This document shows, piece by piece, positions 33,798 through 42,658 of a stretch of 64,000 bases of DNA. The stretch is from Blastocatellia bacterium UBA7656. Lineage in GTDB: Bacteria; Acidobacteriota; Blastocatellia; UBA7656. Both the position numbers and the translations under genes were made by a program. Location: the NCBI GenBank assembly GCA_002483445.1, contig DLHY01000054.1, forward strand, positions 1-64,000, read 5' to 3'. A model generated the notes under the pieces. It did no database searches. It was not told the origin of the DNA and saw only the letters and a list, made by a program, of their open reading frames with translations. Each line of letters begins with the position of its first letter. The first letter of the stretch is position 1.

Positions 33798-36236
33798 ATG
33801 GCCCAACCCCTTATAAAGAAGGATCGTTTGCCCGCAAGGTCTTTCATCATCGGCATATCGGTTATCGGCCTGACCATCTTCGCTTACTCGCTTTATCAGG
33901 TGGCGACGACTCCGGTCAATGCCGAGTGGGTGCTTCTAACTCTGATCACGGTGCTTTTGATTTCGCGCATCGATATAGGCATCCCGAAAACTTCAAGCAA
34001 GATCACCATAACCGACACCTTTCTTTTCATATCGGTTCTACTCTACGGCCCATTCCCGTCGGTCGTGCTTGCGGGACTCGATGGCGCGGTCGTATCGCTT
34101 ACGGAAAAGAACAGGCGTCGGGTGATACCATTCAATGTGGCGGGGCTGAGTTTGTCGATGTTCGTTTCAAGCACGATCGTCGGCGAGGTGTTCGTAAATC
34201 TTGAGGCGAGAAAGACCGATCTGAGCCTGCTCTTTATGGCGGCGGGACTGCTGGCGCTGATTCATTACATTCTCAATTCAGGGATAGTCTCGGTCGTGGC
34301 CGCGCTTCGTCGGCGGCGAAGCCTCATTCAAACCTGGAAAGAATCCTACCTTCTGACCTCACTTTCTTATTTCGCCGGGGCGATAGCCGCCTGCCTCATC
34401 ATCAAGCTCATCGATACAGTTTCGTTTTATGCTTTCATCGTGGCCGTTCCCATCATCGCCATCACATACTTTTCATACAAGGTCTATCTCGATAACCTCG
34501 ACGCTTCGAATCGACACGCCGAGCAGGTGGCCGATCTTCACCTCCGCACCATTGAGGCGCTGGCCATCGCCATAGACGCCAAGGGCGAAGTCTCTCACGA
34601 TCATGTCCATCGCGTTCAGGTCTACTCCACAGGGCTTGCTCGCATATTCGGATTGAGCGACGCCGAGATAGAAGCCCTCAAAGCCGGGGCGCTCCTGCAC
34701 GACATAGGCAAGCTGGCCGTGCCGGATTACATTCTCAATAAGCCCGGCCCGCTCACTACAGCCGAGTTCGACAAGATGAAGGTTCATACCATCGTCGGCG
34801 CTGAGATACTTGAGCGCGTGGGCTTCCCTTATCCGGTGGTTCCCGTAGTTCGTCATCACCACGAAAGATGGGACGGGCGGGGATACCCCGACGGACTCAA
34901 AGGCGAGCAGATTCCCATCACCGCCCGCATACTCGCCGTGTGCGACTGCTTCGACGCCGTTCGCGAGGATCGCCAGTATCGCAAGGCGATGACCCGCGAG
35001 CAGGCTCTTCAGATTCTCCGCGAAGGCAGCGGGACGGTCTTCGACCCTAAGGTTATAGGCGCGTTCCTCGAACACCTTGATGAGTTCGAAGCCGAGATTC
35101 GCAGCATGAGAGTCACACCTCACAAGTTCGAAGACCGGCGGGCCAAAAAAATCGCCGAAACCAATCGACTGGACAACGATAATAAAGCCTTTGAGCGCAT
35201 TCGCAGCGCCAATCGCGAACTCATCACGCTCTATTACATAGCTCAGACCATCGGCACGAGCCTCGATTTGAGAGACACCTTCGCCGTCTTTTCCGCCCGA
35301 CTCGAAGACATCGTCAGCTACACGACCTGTGTGCTTTACCTGCAAAAGACCGATTCGACCGAAGTGGAAGTCGCGCATGTTTCAGGACGAAATTCTGAGC
35401 GATTCAAAGGTCGACGCATGGCTTCGGGTGCAGGCATAGCAGGCTGGGTCGTAGCCAATCGCCACTCGATGCACAATTGCGATCCGGCTTTGGATTTCGA
35501 CACGATGAAGATCGAAATCCCCGAACTTTACAAAACCGCGACCGTCGTGCCGCTGATGAAAGATGATGAAGTTCTCGGCGCGCTCGGCCTCTATTCGGCT
35601 GAAGTGGCTTCCTACGACACGGATCACTTGAGACTGATGGAAGCCGTAGCCAAGCTCGCTTCCGACGCCATAGCCAACGCCGTGCAGCACGAGCGCACGG
35701 AAACGAGCGCGCTCACGGATGTCATCACCGGACTTCCGAACGCGCGGGCGCTTCGCTATCGCTTCGAAGAAGAAGCTGACCGCGCAAAGAGACACAAGGA
35801 TATTTTCTCGGTGGTGATGATGGACCTCGACCGTTTCAAATCCGTCAACGATCAATTGGGGCATCAGGCCGGAGATCATCTCCTCAAAGAGTTGGGGCGC
35901 ATCCTGCTTGCGCAGGTTCGCTCGTCGGATTTCGTCTGTCGTTATGCGGGAGATGAGTTCGTGGCCATTCTTCAAATCGGGTACGACGAAGTGCAGGAGC
36001 TTCTTTCTCGAATTCAGAAGACGGTCGCTACTCACGATTTCGGCTTCGGCAGCACGAACGTCTTCATCGGATTGAGCCTGGGCGCAGCCAGCTTCGGAAC
36101 GGACGGCGACACGCTCGACGAACTGCTGCTGGCCGCCGACCGCGCGATGTATGCCGACAAGGCGCGGCGCAAGAACCTGATGAACGAGGCTGGCACGTTC
36201 AAGACATCAGACCTGAGCCAATATCGCGTGATGTGA
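33798..36236 (+). CDS. Membrane HD-GYP / GAF / GGDEF cyclic-di-GMP enzyme
   Basis: The 812-residue protein combines a multi-helix membrane domain (about residues 15-235), a complete HD-GYP phosphodiesterase domain (HVHRV, LHDIGK, HHERWDGRGYPDGL, DCFDA), a GAF domain (about 480-640) and a C-terminal GGDEF domain. The last has the active-site motif AGDEF and LPNARALRYRF, MDLDRFKSVND. It may both make and degrade c-di-GMP, with GAF tuning the balance. ATG 33798 is preferred over the upstream ATG 33735. It shares its membrane layout with the preceding protein, so the two probably arose by duplication. Confidence 0.93.
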   Translation: MAQPLIKKDRLPARSFIIGISVIGLTIFAYSLYQVATTPVNAEWVLLTLITVLLISRIDIGIPKTSSKITITDTFLFISVLLYGPFPSVVLAGLDGAVVSLTEKNRRRVIPFNVAGLSLSMFVSSTIVGEVFVNLEARKTDLSLLFMAAGLLALIHYILNSGIVSVVAALRRRRSLIQTWKESYLLTSLSYFAGAIAACLIIKLIDTVSFYAFIVAVPIIAITYFSYKVYLDNLDASNRHAEQVADLHLRTIEALAIAIDAKGEVSHDHVHRVQVYSTGLARIFGLSDAEIEALKAGALLHDIGKLAVPDYILNKPGPLTTAEFDKMKVHTIVGAEILERVGFPYPVVPVVRHHHERWDGRGYPDGLKGEQIPITARILAVCDCFDAVREDRQYRKAMTREQALQILREGSGTVFDPKVIGAFLEHLDEFEAEIRSMRVTPHKFEDRRAKKIAETNRLDNDNKAFERIRSANRELITLYYIAQTIGTSLDLRDTFAVFSARLEDIVSYTTCVLYLQKTDSTEVEVAHVSGRNSERFKGRRMASGAGIAGWVVANRHSMHNCDPALDFDTMKIEIPELYKTATVVPLMKDDEVLGALGLYSAEVASYDTDHLRLMEAVAKLASDAIANAVQHERTETSALTDVITGLPNARALRYRFEEEADRAKRHKDIFSVVMMDLDRFKSVNDQLGHQAGDHLLKELGRILLAQVRSSDFVCRYAGDEFVAILQIGYDEVQELLSRIQKTVATHDFGFGSTNVFIGLSLGAASFGTDGDTLDELLLAADRAMYADKARRKNLMNEAGTFKTSDLSQYRVM

Positions 36237-36261
36237 TCGCGTGGAAAGTGATTCGACCCAT

Positions 36262-36304
36262 CCAAACGCCTTGCGCTGCGCCGAGCGCAAGGCGTTTGGT
36301 TTTT
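36262..36304 (+). terminator. Rho-independent terminator after HD-GYP-GGDEF gene
   Basis: CCAAACGCCTTGCGCT and AGCGCAAGGCGTTTGG make a perfect 16-bp stem with a short GC-rich loop, followed by a T-run. It lies 26 bases after the stop codon. Confidence 0.9.
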
Positions 36305-36480
36305 GCTGACAGGTTGTGTTAGAAGTTTTCTGCAAGCCGAACTTGTAAAAAAATTGTAATTACGCAAATCGAGTTTTCTTCTTTGAAACCTGAGAGCTTA
36401 TTATTTCAGTATGAGCGTTTGAGGCGGGGGCGATGACGCTTCATCACGCCGGATATATTCAAGGGATAAGGTGAACCATA

Positions 36481-36882
36481 ATGGAGAGCAAGTCAGCGCA
36501 ACAGGCAGAACAGGAGATCGAAACGACTCCTTCCAAAAAGGCGAAACCAGCTTCTTACTCGATGATGGATCCCAAGATGCGCCGCATCTACGGCGAGTTC
36601 TATCGCGAGCTTTATTACTCCGAATCGAAAGCCATTGACACCAAAACGCAGGAGCTGATCTCGATAGCCGCTTCGCTCGTCGCCAAATGCCAGGGCTGCA
36701 TCGAAGGCCATATAAAAAAGGCTATCGCTGCCGGAGCGACCAGAGAAGAAATCAGCGAAGCAATATCGATAGCCGCTGCCATCAACGCCGCCGCGATAAT
36801 CGATCTGACGGATACGGCGGCAGCCAACCTCAACATCGACCACTTTCCAAGCGATGGCCCTCGCTTCAACGTAAAGCAATGA
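36481..36882 (+). CDS. AhpD-like carboxymuconolactone decarboxylase-family protein
   Basis: The 133-residue protein has the AhpD-type redox motif KCQGCIEGH (Cys-X-X-Cys followed by His), preceded by KTQELISIAASL and followed by GATREEISEAISIA. AhpD proteins act in peroxide reduction; other family members are decarboxylases, and the CxxC-H here favours the redox type. The stop codon overlaps the start of the secreted esterase gene, so the two are cotranslated. No ahpC was seen nearby. Confidence 0.88.
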   Translation: MESKSAQQAEQEIETTPSKKAKPASYSMMDPKMRRIYGEFYRELYYSESKAIDTKTQELISIAASLVAKCQGCIEGHIKKAIAAGATREEISEAISIAAAINAAAIIDLTDTAAANLNIDHFPSDGPRFNVKQ

Positions 36883-37805
36883 GAAAGACACAACTGCTCG
36901 TCGCCGCATTCGCCTGCCTCCTGGCGGCATCGGCGGCTTCAGCACAGACGCCTGTTGCTGCGAGCCGCATTGAGTATTCGTCCTTCACGTCTCCCTCGCT
37001 CGGACGCGATATAAAATTCGCAGTCCAGTTCCCGCCCTCCTACCAGGCCGACACGAAACGAAAATATCCGGTGCTTTACTTCCTGCACGGGATGAACGGC
37101 TCGGAACTGGAATTCGAGCGGCGTGGAGTCGCTGCCGCCGTCGACCGCCTTCGCTCGGAAGGCAAGATAGGCGAGATGATCATAGTCGCGCCCGCCGGAG
37201 AAAACAGTTTCTATATCAATTCGAAAAACGGCGCGCGCTACGAAGACGCGATCATCAAGGACCTGATCCCTCACGTCGAAAAAAACTATCGCGCGATTGG
37301 AAATTCTTCGGGTCGCGCGATTCAGGGGCTTTCGATGGGAGGATTCGGCGCGCTGCTGCTGGCCTTCAAACACCCGGAGATGTTTTCATCCGTCACGGCT
37401 CATTGTTCCGCGTTGTTCGTGGAACTGCCCAGCACGCAGGGCAGCGACCGGAGGGCGCAGTTTTTGAGCCGCCTGATCGGGAATATGTTCGGCAATCCGC
37501 CGGATGATGAATATTTCCGCGCCAACAATCCAATCCACATTGGCGAGACGAACGCCGCCGCGATTAAAAAATCGGGACTGAAAATTTATTTCGATGTCGG
37601 CGAGCAGGATCGCTACGGCTTTCAGGAATCGAACAAAGCGTTCGATGAGAGACTGACCAAAGCGGGACTGGCGCACGAGTACCATCTCTTCCCCGGCGGT
37701 CACGGCTGGGAGTATATGATCTCGGTCGCGGAGAATTCTTACTCGTTTCTGTGGAAAAACCTCAAGCCCGCCGCCAGCGCGACGGGAAGCAAATCGAAAC
37801 GCTGA
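36879..37805 (+). CDS. Secreted esterase of the alpha/beta-hydrolase (esterase D) family
   Basis: The 308-residue protein has a signal peptide (ends near ASAQ) and the esterase-D-like fold: VLYFLHGMNGSE gives the oxyanion region, GLSMGGFGALLLAF has the nucleophilic Ser, DVGEQDRYG has the Asp and PGGHGWEY has the His. The family includes feruloyl esterases and S-formylglutathione hydrolases; export suggests an extracellular or periplasmic ester substrate. ATG 36879 overlaps the AhpD-like stop codon. A repeat-rich stretch follows. Confidence 0.9.
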   Translation: MRKTQLLVAAFACLLAASAASAQTPVAASRIEYSSFTSPSLGRDIKFAVQFPPSYQADTKRKYPVLYFLHGMNGSELEFERRGVAAAVDRLRSEGKIGEMIIVAPAGENSFYINSKNGARYEDAIIKDLIPHVEKNYRAIGNSSGRAIQGLSMGGFGALLLAFKHPEMFSSVTAHCSALFVELPSTQGSDRRAQFLSRLIGNMFGNPPDDEYFRANNPIHIGETNAAAIKKSGLKIYFDVGEQDRYGFQESNKAFDERLTKAGLAHEYHLFPGGHGWEYMISVAENSYSFLWKNLKPAASATGSKSKR

Positions 37806-37807
37806 TA

Positions 37808-37997
37808 AGAGTCTTGAGAGTCTTGAGAGTCAGGAATGGCTTTGAACCTTCTGACTCTCAAGACTCCTCCGAAAAAAGCCTGGAATCGAGAGTCTGGAGT
37901 CCGTTATTTGGAGTCGTCACCCGTTTTTCATTCTGTCAGGGCGTCGTCTCTGACGACCATGTATGACTCTCTAGACTCGATAGACTCGATAGACTCT
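37808..37997. repeat. GAGTC-rich hairpin repeat array
   Basis: Two motifs occur. First, AGAGTCTTG units lead to a perfect 16-bp stem (GAGTCTTGAGAGTCAG with CTGACTCTCAAGACTC, about 37817-37865). Second, a tandem TAGACTCGA unit occurs three times near 37972-37990, partly complementary to the GAGAGTCTGGAGTCC block near 37888. Nothing in it looks coding. It separates the esterase from the next gene and may form long RNA structures. Confidence 0.8.
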
Positions 37998-38011
37998 CCG
38001 GACTATTTTAA

Positions 38012-38893
38012 TTGACATCCCCAGCCCTTTTTGATTTGCTCCTAGCGGTGTCAAGTCAGCCTGAGAAAAATATTCGAAAACGATTTCGTGAAATAGTTTC
38101 GCAGGAAGACCTTCGGATCGATCTTGCGGAAGCCGCTTTGCTCATTGCCGCCGAGGAATACCCGCGCCTCGACGTTGAGCTTTATAAGGAAAAGCTCGAC
38201 CGCTTCAGCGACATGGCTCGTGAGCGGGCGCGGGGCGCAACGCTTGCCCGCGCTGTTATCTCGGCTCTCAACGAAACGCTTTTCGAAGATATAGGCTTTC
38301 ACGGCAATCGCGATCACTACTATGATCCGCGCAACAGCTTTCTCAATGAAGTCATTGATCGCCGGACGGGGATTCCTATCACGCTCACTGTCATTTATAT
38401 GGAAGTCGCTCGAAGGATCGGATTTCCGGTTCGCGGCGTCGGATTGCCGGGTCACTTCATAGCCAAATACACGGATGAGACGGAAGAGATATTCATCGAT
38501 CCTTTCAACGACGGGCGAGTTATGGGAGAGTTCGGCTGCGCGGAATTGCTTTTGGAGATGAGCGGCGGCAGATTGAAACTCGACCCTTCGCACCTCGCGG
38601 CGGCGACCAACAGACAGATACTCGCGCGTATGCTTTCGAATCTTCTCAGTATATACGGAGGAAGCAACGATTACGCCCGCGCGCTTGCGGTCATCGAGCG
38701 AATATTGATTCTCGATCCTGATTCCACGCCTCACATTCGCGATCACGGGCTGCTGCTCGCGGCGCTGGGCGAAAACGCGAGAGCCGCTATGGAGCTTGAA
38801 CGCTATCTCGCGCTTGCGCCCGACGCAAAAGACGCCGAGGCGATTCGCAAACAGATCGCGGCGATCCGTCAGGGACAGGCGAAGCTGAATTAA
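38012..38893 (+). CDS. SirB1-family transglutaminase-like/TPR protein
   Basis: The 293-residue protein has the SirB1/UPF0162 core: DPRNSFLNEVIDRRTGIPI and VGLPGHFIAKY with FIDPFNDG, followed by TPR-like helices (about 215-285). The fold resembles transglutaminases but this group is thought to lack the active-site Cys, and none is seen at the expected place. Function is not established. The start TTG 38012 lies directly after a repeat array and lacks a good ribosome binding site, so the true N-terminus may differ. Confidence 0.82.
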   Translation: MTSPALFDLLLAVSSQPEKNIRKRFREIVSQEDLRIDLAEAALLIAAEEYPRLDVELYKEKLDRFSDMARERARGATLARAVISALNETLFEDIGFHGNRDHYYDPRNSFLNEVIDRRTGIPITLTVIYMEVARRIGFPVRGVGLPGHFIAKYTDETEEIFIDPFNDGRVMGEFGCAELLLEMSGGRLKLDPSHLAAATNRQILARMLSNLLSIYGGSNDYARALAVIERILILDPDSTPHIRDHGLLLAALGENARAAMELERYLALAPDAKDAEAIRKQIAAIRQGQAKLN

Positions 38894-38896
38894 AAT

Positions 38897-38972
38897 CAGG
38901 AGTCAGGAGTCAGAAGTCAGGAGTCAGAAGTCAGGAGTCAGAAGCCGGGAGTCGAAACACGTTCTGACTCCC
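38897..38972. repeat. Seven-base tandem repeat (AGGAGTC/AGAAGTC) ending in a hairpin
   Basis: About eight consecutive 7-bp units alternate AGGAGTC and AGAAGTC. The last merges into AAGCCGGGAGTC, which pairs with GACTCCCGGCTT for a 12-bp stem with a loop of about 12 bases. It lies between two convergent genes and could act as a bidirectional terminator. It resembles short tandemly repeated elements known in cyanobacterial genomes. Confidence 0.85.
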
Positions 38973-39014
38973 GGCTTTCAGGCATCTGTTGAAATGTTCG
39001 GAAGGCTGCGCGAT

Positions 39015-40319
39015 TCACCTTTTCTGCTTTTGCAGATTGGCGAGCAACTGTTCGGCGCGGCTATTGAGGAAATCGAGATTCTGCGCATTCTTCTGAATAG
39101 CCGTCTTGAATTCCTGAAGCGCGCGATCACGATCCTGTCGCCTGCGGGATTGCGAAAGCAGAATGGCCATATTCAGGTGAGGCAGTCCGCTCGACGAATC
39201 GAGCTGCATCGCGCGCTCTATGTCTTTTATGGCGTCGCGCTCTCCCTTGCTCGCGCGGGCAAGGCCCAATCCGGCGTGAGCCGCGGCATAAGACGGATCG
39301 ATTTCGAGCGCGCGTCGAAAAGTCTCGATTGCCTCCTTGAATTTTCCGTTGGCGTGATAAGCCTGTCCGAGATAGCAGTGCGCGAAAGCCCACTTGGGTT
39401 CCATCTGCGTGACTTTTATGAAAGTCGCTTCCGCCGTGGCGATGTCGCCCGAATACATCTGCACCACTCCAAGTTGATAGCGCGGAGGCGCCCATCCGTC
39501 GTCGAACTCAATCGATTTTTCAAGCTCGCTTCGCGCGCCCGTAAGACCTCCTCCATTGGGCGCGCTTTCGGTCGCGCCCTGCGCGCTGTAGGTGAGAAAG
39601 TCGCGCAGCGCCAGCACGCCGCGCAGATAAGCGCCCTCGGCCTGAGATCGCTTGTCATCGCCTTTGAGAGCAAGCGCGTTGGTGTTTGCGTCCAGGGCTC
39701 GCAGGATTTCATCGCGAGTGATAGCGCGCCAGTTGGTTATAGTGCTGGTTATAGCGGGCGCGGCGGCTTCCGCAAATCTGGTCGCCAGCACTCCTTTCAT
39801 GCGCGCGATTTCCGCGTGATCGGGAAACTGTTTGGATAATTTTTCTACAAGCTCCATCGCATTCGGAGTCTGAGGTCCGGCCAATCGACCAGAGGTGATG
39901 AGGCTGTCGAATTCTTTTACGAATCGATCCATTATGGGTTCGAGTTTGAACACCAGCGTGGGCGATTCGCTGCCAGCCTGAAATCCGCGAAGAGAGGGCG
40001 AGTATCCTTCCTTGCGCGCTTCGACCGAGTAATGAGCAAGCGGCAGCCTTTCGATCTGAAATCTGCCTTCCGCGTTGGTCACGCCTTTCCGCTCGCCGTT
40101 TATGTAGATTTCGCATTCGGGCGGATTGGTCAGCACTGTGAGAATGACCGTTATCGGCTCAGGCTCAGGCTTAGGGGTCGGGCGTTTTACCGGCGGCTTC
40201 TTTGTAGGTTTGGTTGGCCGCCCTGACGGGTCCTGCGCCAGCGCGAGACTCGCAGTGAGTAAACAAACGATTGCGATGAAAGGGGCCGTCTGCGCGAGAT
40301 ACTTTTTTCGGTTCCACAT
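39015..40319 (-). CDS. Exported PEGA-domain TPR protein
   Basis: The protein starts at ATG 40319 (AGGTGA upstream) with a signal peptide ending near LALAQ. A Pro/Lys-rich spacer (PTKPTKKPPVKRPTPKPEPEP) follows, then a PEGA-like domain (about residues 40-110; NPPECEIYINGERKGVT, and YSVEARKEGY). The rest is TPR helices (about 110-430), clear in AHCYLGQAYHANGKFKEAIETF. PEGA domains are surface or periplasmic beta modules; TPRs bind proteins. Likely a periplasmic scaffold; no catalytic motif. Confidence 0.85.
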   Translation of the reverse strand: MWNRKKYLAQTAPFIAIVCLLTASLALAQDPSGRPTKPTKKPPVKRPTPKPEPEPITVILTVLTNPPECEIYINGERKGVTNAEGRFQIERLPLAHYSVEARKEGYSPSLRGFQAGSESPTLVFKLEPIMDRFVKEFDSLITSGRLAGPQTPNAMELVEKLSKQFPDHAEIARMKGVLATRFAEAAAPAITSTITNWRAITRDEILRALDANTNALALKGDDKRSQAEGAYLRGVLALRDFLTYSAQGATESAPNGGGLTGARSELEKSIEFDDGWAPPRYQLGVVQMYSGDIATAEATFIKVTQMEPKWAFAHCYLGQAYHANGKFKEAIETFRRALEIDPSYAAAHAGLGLARASKGERDAIKDIERAMQLDSSSGLPHLNMAILLSQSRRRQDRDRALQEFKTAIQKNAQNLDFLNSRAEQLLANLQKQKR

Positions 40320-40372
40320 AACATCACCTCGGCGGCTATTATAGCGCACCTCTTACAACCAACCAATAATTA

Positions 40373-40530
40373 GTCGGTGGTCGGTGGTCAGTGGTCGGTT
40401 GCTGATTGCGATTCGAGGCTTCGCCTGTTCGAGCGGCGAATTTGCCTCGGTCATACCACACCTTTGAAGAACACTGTGACTTACAGGAAGAAACACTGAC
40501 CCCTGACCGCTGATCCCTGATCCCTGCCAG
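40373..40530. repeat. GGTCGGTGGTC / CTGATCCCTGA repeat blocks
   Basis: A block of GGTCGGTGGTCAGTGGTCGG units at about 40374-40398 is matched, in inverted orientation and imperfectly, by CCCTGACCGCTGATCCCTGATCCCTG units at about 40500-40527. The roughly 100 bases between show no gene. It lies between divergent genes (PEGA/TPR protein and glutaredoxin-like protein). Confidence 0.6.
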
Positions 40531-40625
40531 AGGGTGAACTCTTGACCTGAAATCGCTTCGTAGTAGAATTGCCAGCGTCTGCATTTGTTTCTCTAATCGC
40601 ATGAGTCAATCGAGTCGGAGGCCGT

Positions 40626-40886
40626 ATGGCTGAGATCAAACTCTATACGACAAACTGGAGCGCCGATTGTCTCAAGGCCAAACGTTTCCTCGACGATGAA
40701 GGTATTTTTTATGACGAAGTCGATATCGAGCATTCGCCCGAAGCCGCAAGAGTGGTGGAGAGCGCCAACGATGGTCGCCGGATAGTTCCAACCTTCGAAA
40801 TAAACGGCACCCTGTTCAGTCTCAAACCGTTCGACTGGAAAAAACTTCAACTAGAACTCGAAAGGCTCGGCGTGGAAGAAGAGTGA
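40626..40886 (+). CDS. Glutaredoxin-like protein with altered active site
   Basis: The 86-residue thioredoxin-fold protein starts IKLYTTNWSADCLKAKRFL. Relatives usually read T-x-W-C-x-x-C at this point, but here the first Cys is Ser (AGC codon), leaving only the second Cys. The cis-Pro motif RIVPTFEI and the C-terminal helix are intact. Loss of the nucleophilic Cys argues against normal dithiol reduction; it may bind a partner or cofactor. GGAGG precedes ATG 40626. xseA follows 25 bases downstream. Confidence 0.85.
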   Translation: MAEIKLYTTNWSADCLKAKRFLDDEGIFYDEVDIEHSPEAARVVESANDGRRIVPTFEINGTLFSLKPFDWKKLQLELERLGVEEE

Positions 40887-40911
40887 TCGCTTCGCTCGCT
40901 CAGGTTAAGAG

Positions 40912-42264
40912 ATGTCACAACAAAGTTTCCTTCAATTGCTGATGCAGGATCGTCGCCCGATGTCAGTCTCGGAACTGACAGCCGAGGTCAAAATGATGAT
41001 CGAAGGCCAGTTCCTCGATGTATGGGTCGAAGGCGAAATTTCGAATTTCCGCCGTCACTCTTCGGGCCATTGGTACTTCACTCTCAAGGATGAAGGCGCT
41101 TATCTGCGCGCGGCCAGCTTCCGTATGCAGAATCGCCTCATCCGCTTCGCTCCCCAGGACGGCTTGCTCGTCCGTGCGCGCGGGCGATTGTCCGTTTACG
41201 AAGCGCGCGGCGAATATCAAATGCTTGTCGATTACCTCGAACCCGCGGGCGCAGGAGCATTGCAACTCGCCTTCGAAGAATTGAAGGCGAGGCTCGCCGC
41301 AGAAGGTCTTTTCGACTCAGAGAGAAAGCGGGCGTTGCCCCTGCTTCCGCGCCGCATCGGGGTTGTCACTTCTCCGACGGGCGCGGCTGTCCGCGACATA
41401 CTTCGAGTGCTAAGGCGTCGCAACGAATCCATCAGCGTGCTTGTGGCCCCGGCGCGCGTTCAGGGAGAGGGCGCAGCGCGCGAAATCGCGGACGCTATCG
41501 GCGCTCTCAACTCTGAAGAAGATATCGACGTGATCATAGTCGGGCGCGGCGGAGGGTCGGCGGAAGACCTCTCCTGCTTCAATGACGAGATGGTTGCGCG
41601 AGCGATTTTCAATTCCCGCGTTCCCATACTTTCTGCCGTCGGCCACGAGACGGATTTCACTCTTGCCGATTTCGTCGCTGACCTCCGGGCCTCGACCCCA
41701 TCGGCGGCGGCTGAAATGGTCGCAGTTGCCCGCGACGAAGCCCTTTCGCGCATAGACGGACTTTTCGAAGACATGACCCATGCAGTTCGCTATATTCTCA
41801 TCGACAGACAAAACCGGCTCTCGGAGCTTGTTTCGAGTCGTGCCTTCGATCAGGTGACGAGTCGCATTCACGCCTTCCGCCAGAGATTCGACTTCGCTGT
41901 TTACTCCATGGGATCGGCTGCCGCAAAGCGCATACGCGCGGATCGCTCGCGCGCGAATGTTGCGGCCATCGGTCTGCGCGAAACCGACATTCGCAGACAG
42001 TTGGCGGCGACACGCGGGCGATTGGCGGTTCTCTCCGCCCGTCTCAATGGAGCCTGTCGCGCCGGACTTGGCCGCGAATCGGAGAGGTTCGCCGTCCTCG
42101 CAGGCAAACTCGCGGAACTCTCGCCGCTCGAAGTTCTCTCTCGCGGCTACAGCATCGCCTTCGACGCCGAAGGGCGGATCGTAAAACGCGCAGACGACGT
42201 GAAAGCGGGCGAACGCATAAGGGTGCTGTTGAGCGAAGGCGAGATCGATTGCACGCGGAATTAG
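40912..42264 (+). CDS. xseA: Exodeoxyribonuclease VII large subunit
   Basis: XseA with XseB forms exonuclease VII, which degrades single-stranded DNA. The 450-residue protein has the OB-fold N-terminus (MIEGQFLDVWVEGEISNF, SGHWYFTLKD) and the catalytic core (RIGVVTSPTGAAVRD, DVIIVGRGGGSAEDL, AVGHETDFTLADFVAD, ASTPSAAAEM), a long coiled coil, and the C-terminal LSRGYSI block. The small subunit gene xseB, which often follows, was not found in the 390 bases downstream. Confidence 0.96.
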   Translation: MSQQSFLQLLMQDRRPMSVSELTAEVKMMIEGQFLDVWVEGEISNFRRHSSGHWYFTLKDEGAYLRAASFRMQNRLIRFAPQDGLLVRARGRLSVYEARGEYQMLVDYLEPAGAGALQLAFEELKARLAAEGLFDSERKRALPLLPRRIGVVTSPTGAAVRDILRVLRRRNESISVLVAPARVQGEGAAREIADAIGALNSEEDIDVIIVGRGGGSAEDLSCFNDEMVARAIFNSRVPILSAVGHETDFTLADFVADLRASTPSAAAEMVAVARDEALSRIDGLFEDMTHAVRYILIDRQNRLSELVSSRAFDQVTSRIHAFRQRFDFAVYSMGSAAAKRIRADRSRANVAAIGLRETDIRRQLAATRGRLAVLSARLNGACRAGLGRESERFAVLAGKLAELSPLEVLSRGYSIAFDAEGRIVKRADDVKAGERIRVLLSEGEIDCTRN

Positions 42265-42658
42265 GCTGTTGCCTTCGCCGCGCCGACATCGCAAAATACA
42301 ATCGTATCCTCTGGAATCGTGGCCCAGGACGAGCTTGCGCATCTCCAGATTTCGTATTTTCAGCGCGCGTCCGGCGCGGTATTTGTCAGGGGCGACGGGG
42401 TCGAGATAGTTGAAGCGTTTCTTTCATCTGTCGGGCTAGCGGCGTATTCATTTTATGATGAAGTACGATGCCGCGATAACTCTCAGGCGGCGAGCGAAAG
42501 AATACGACAGTACCTTGCAGAACCTGGCGTCTCACGTCCCGCCGCACGGGGAGTGACAGGAGAGATTTCTTTCACCCCGAATCGATCTGCCCGTTTGATT
42601 ATGACTCGCATATCAGCGGGCAAAGCGATTCCGGCCTCACCCAATGGAGGAAAACGAA
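42265..42658. other. Gap between xseA and the PAS kinase, no recognised gene
   Basis: A frame from GTG 42319 stays open into the following kinase gene; its first 70 or so residues (AHLQISYFQRASGAVFVRGD) look protein-like but match nothing I recognise, and it lacks a clear ribosome binding site. No XseB pattern is present. Treated as unassigned. Confidence 0.4.
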
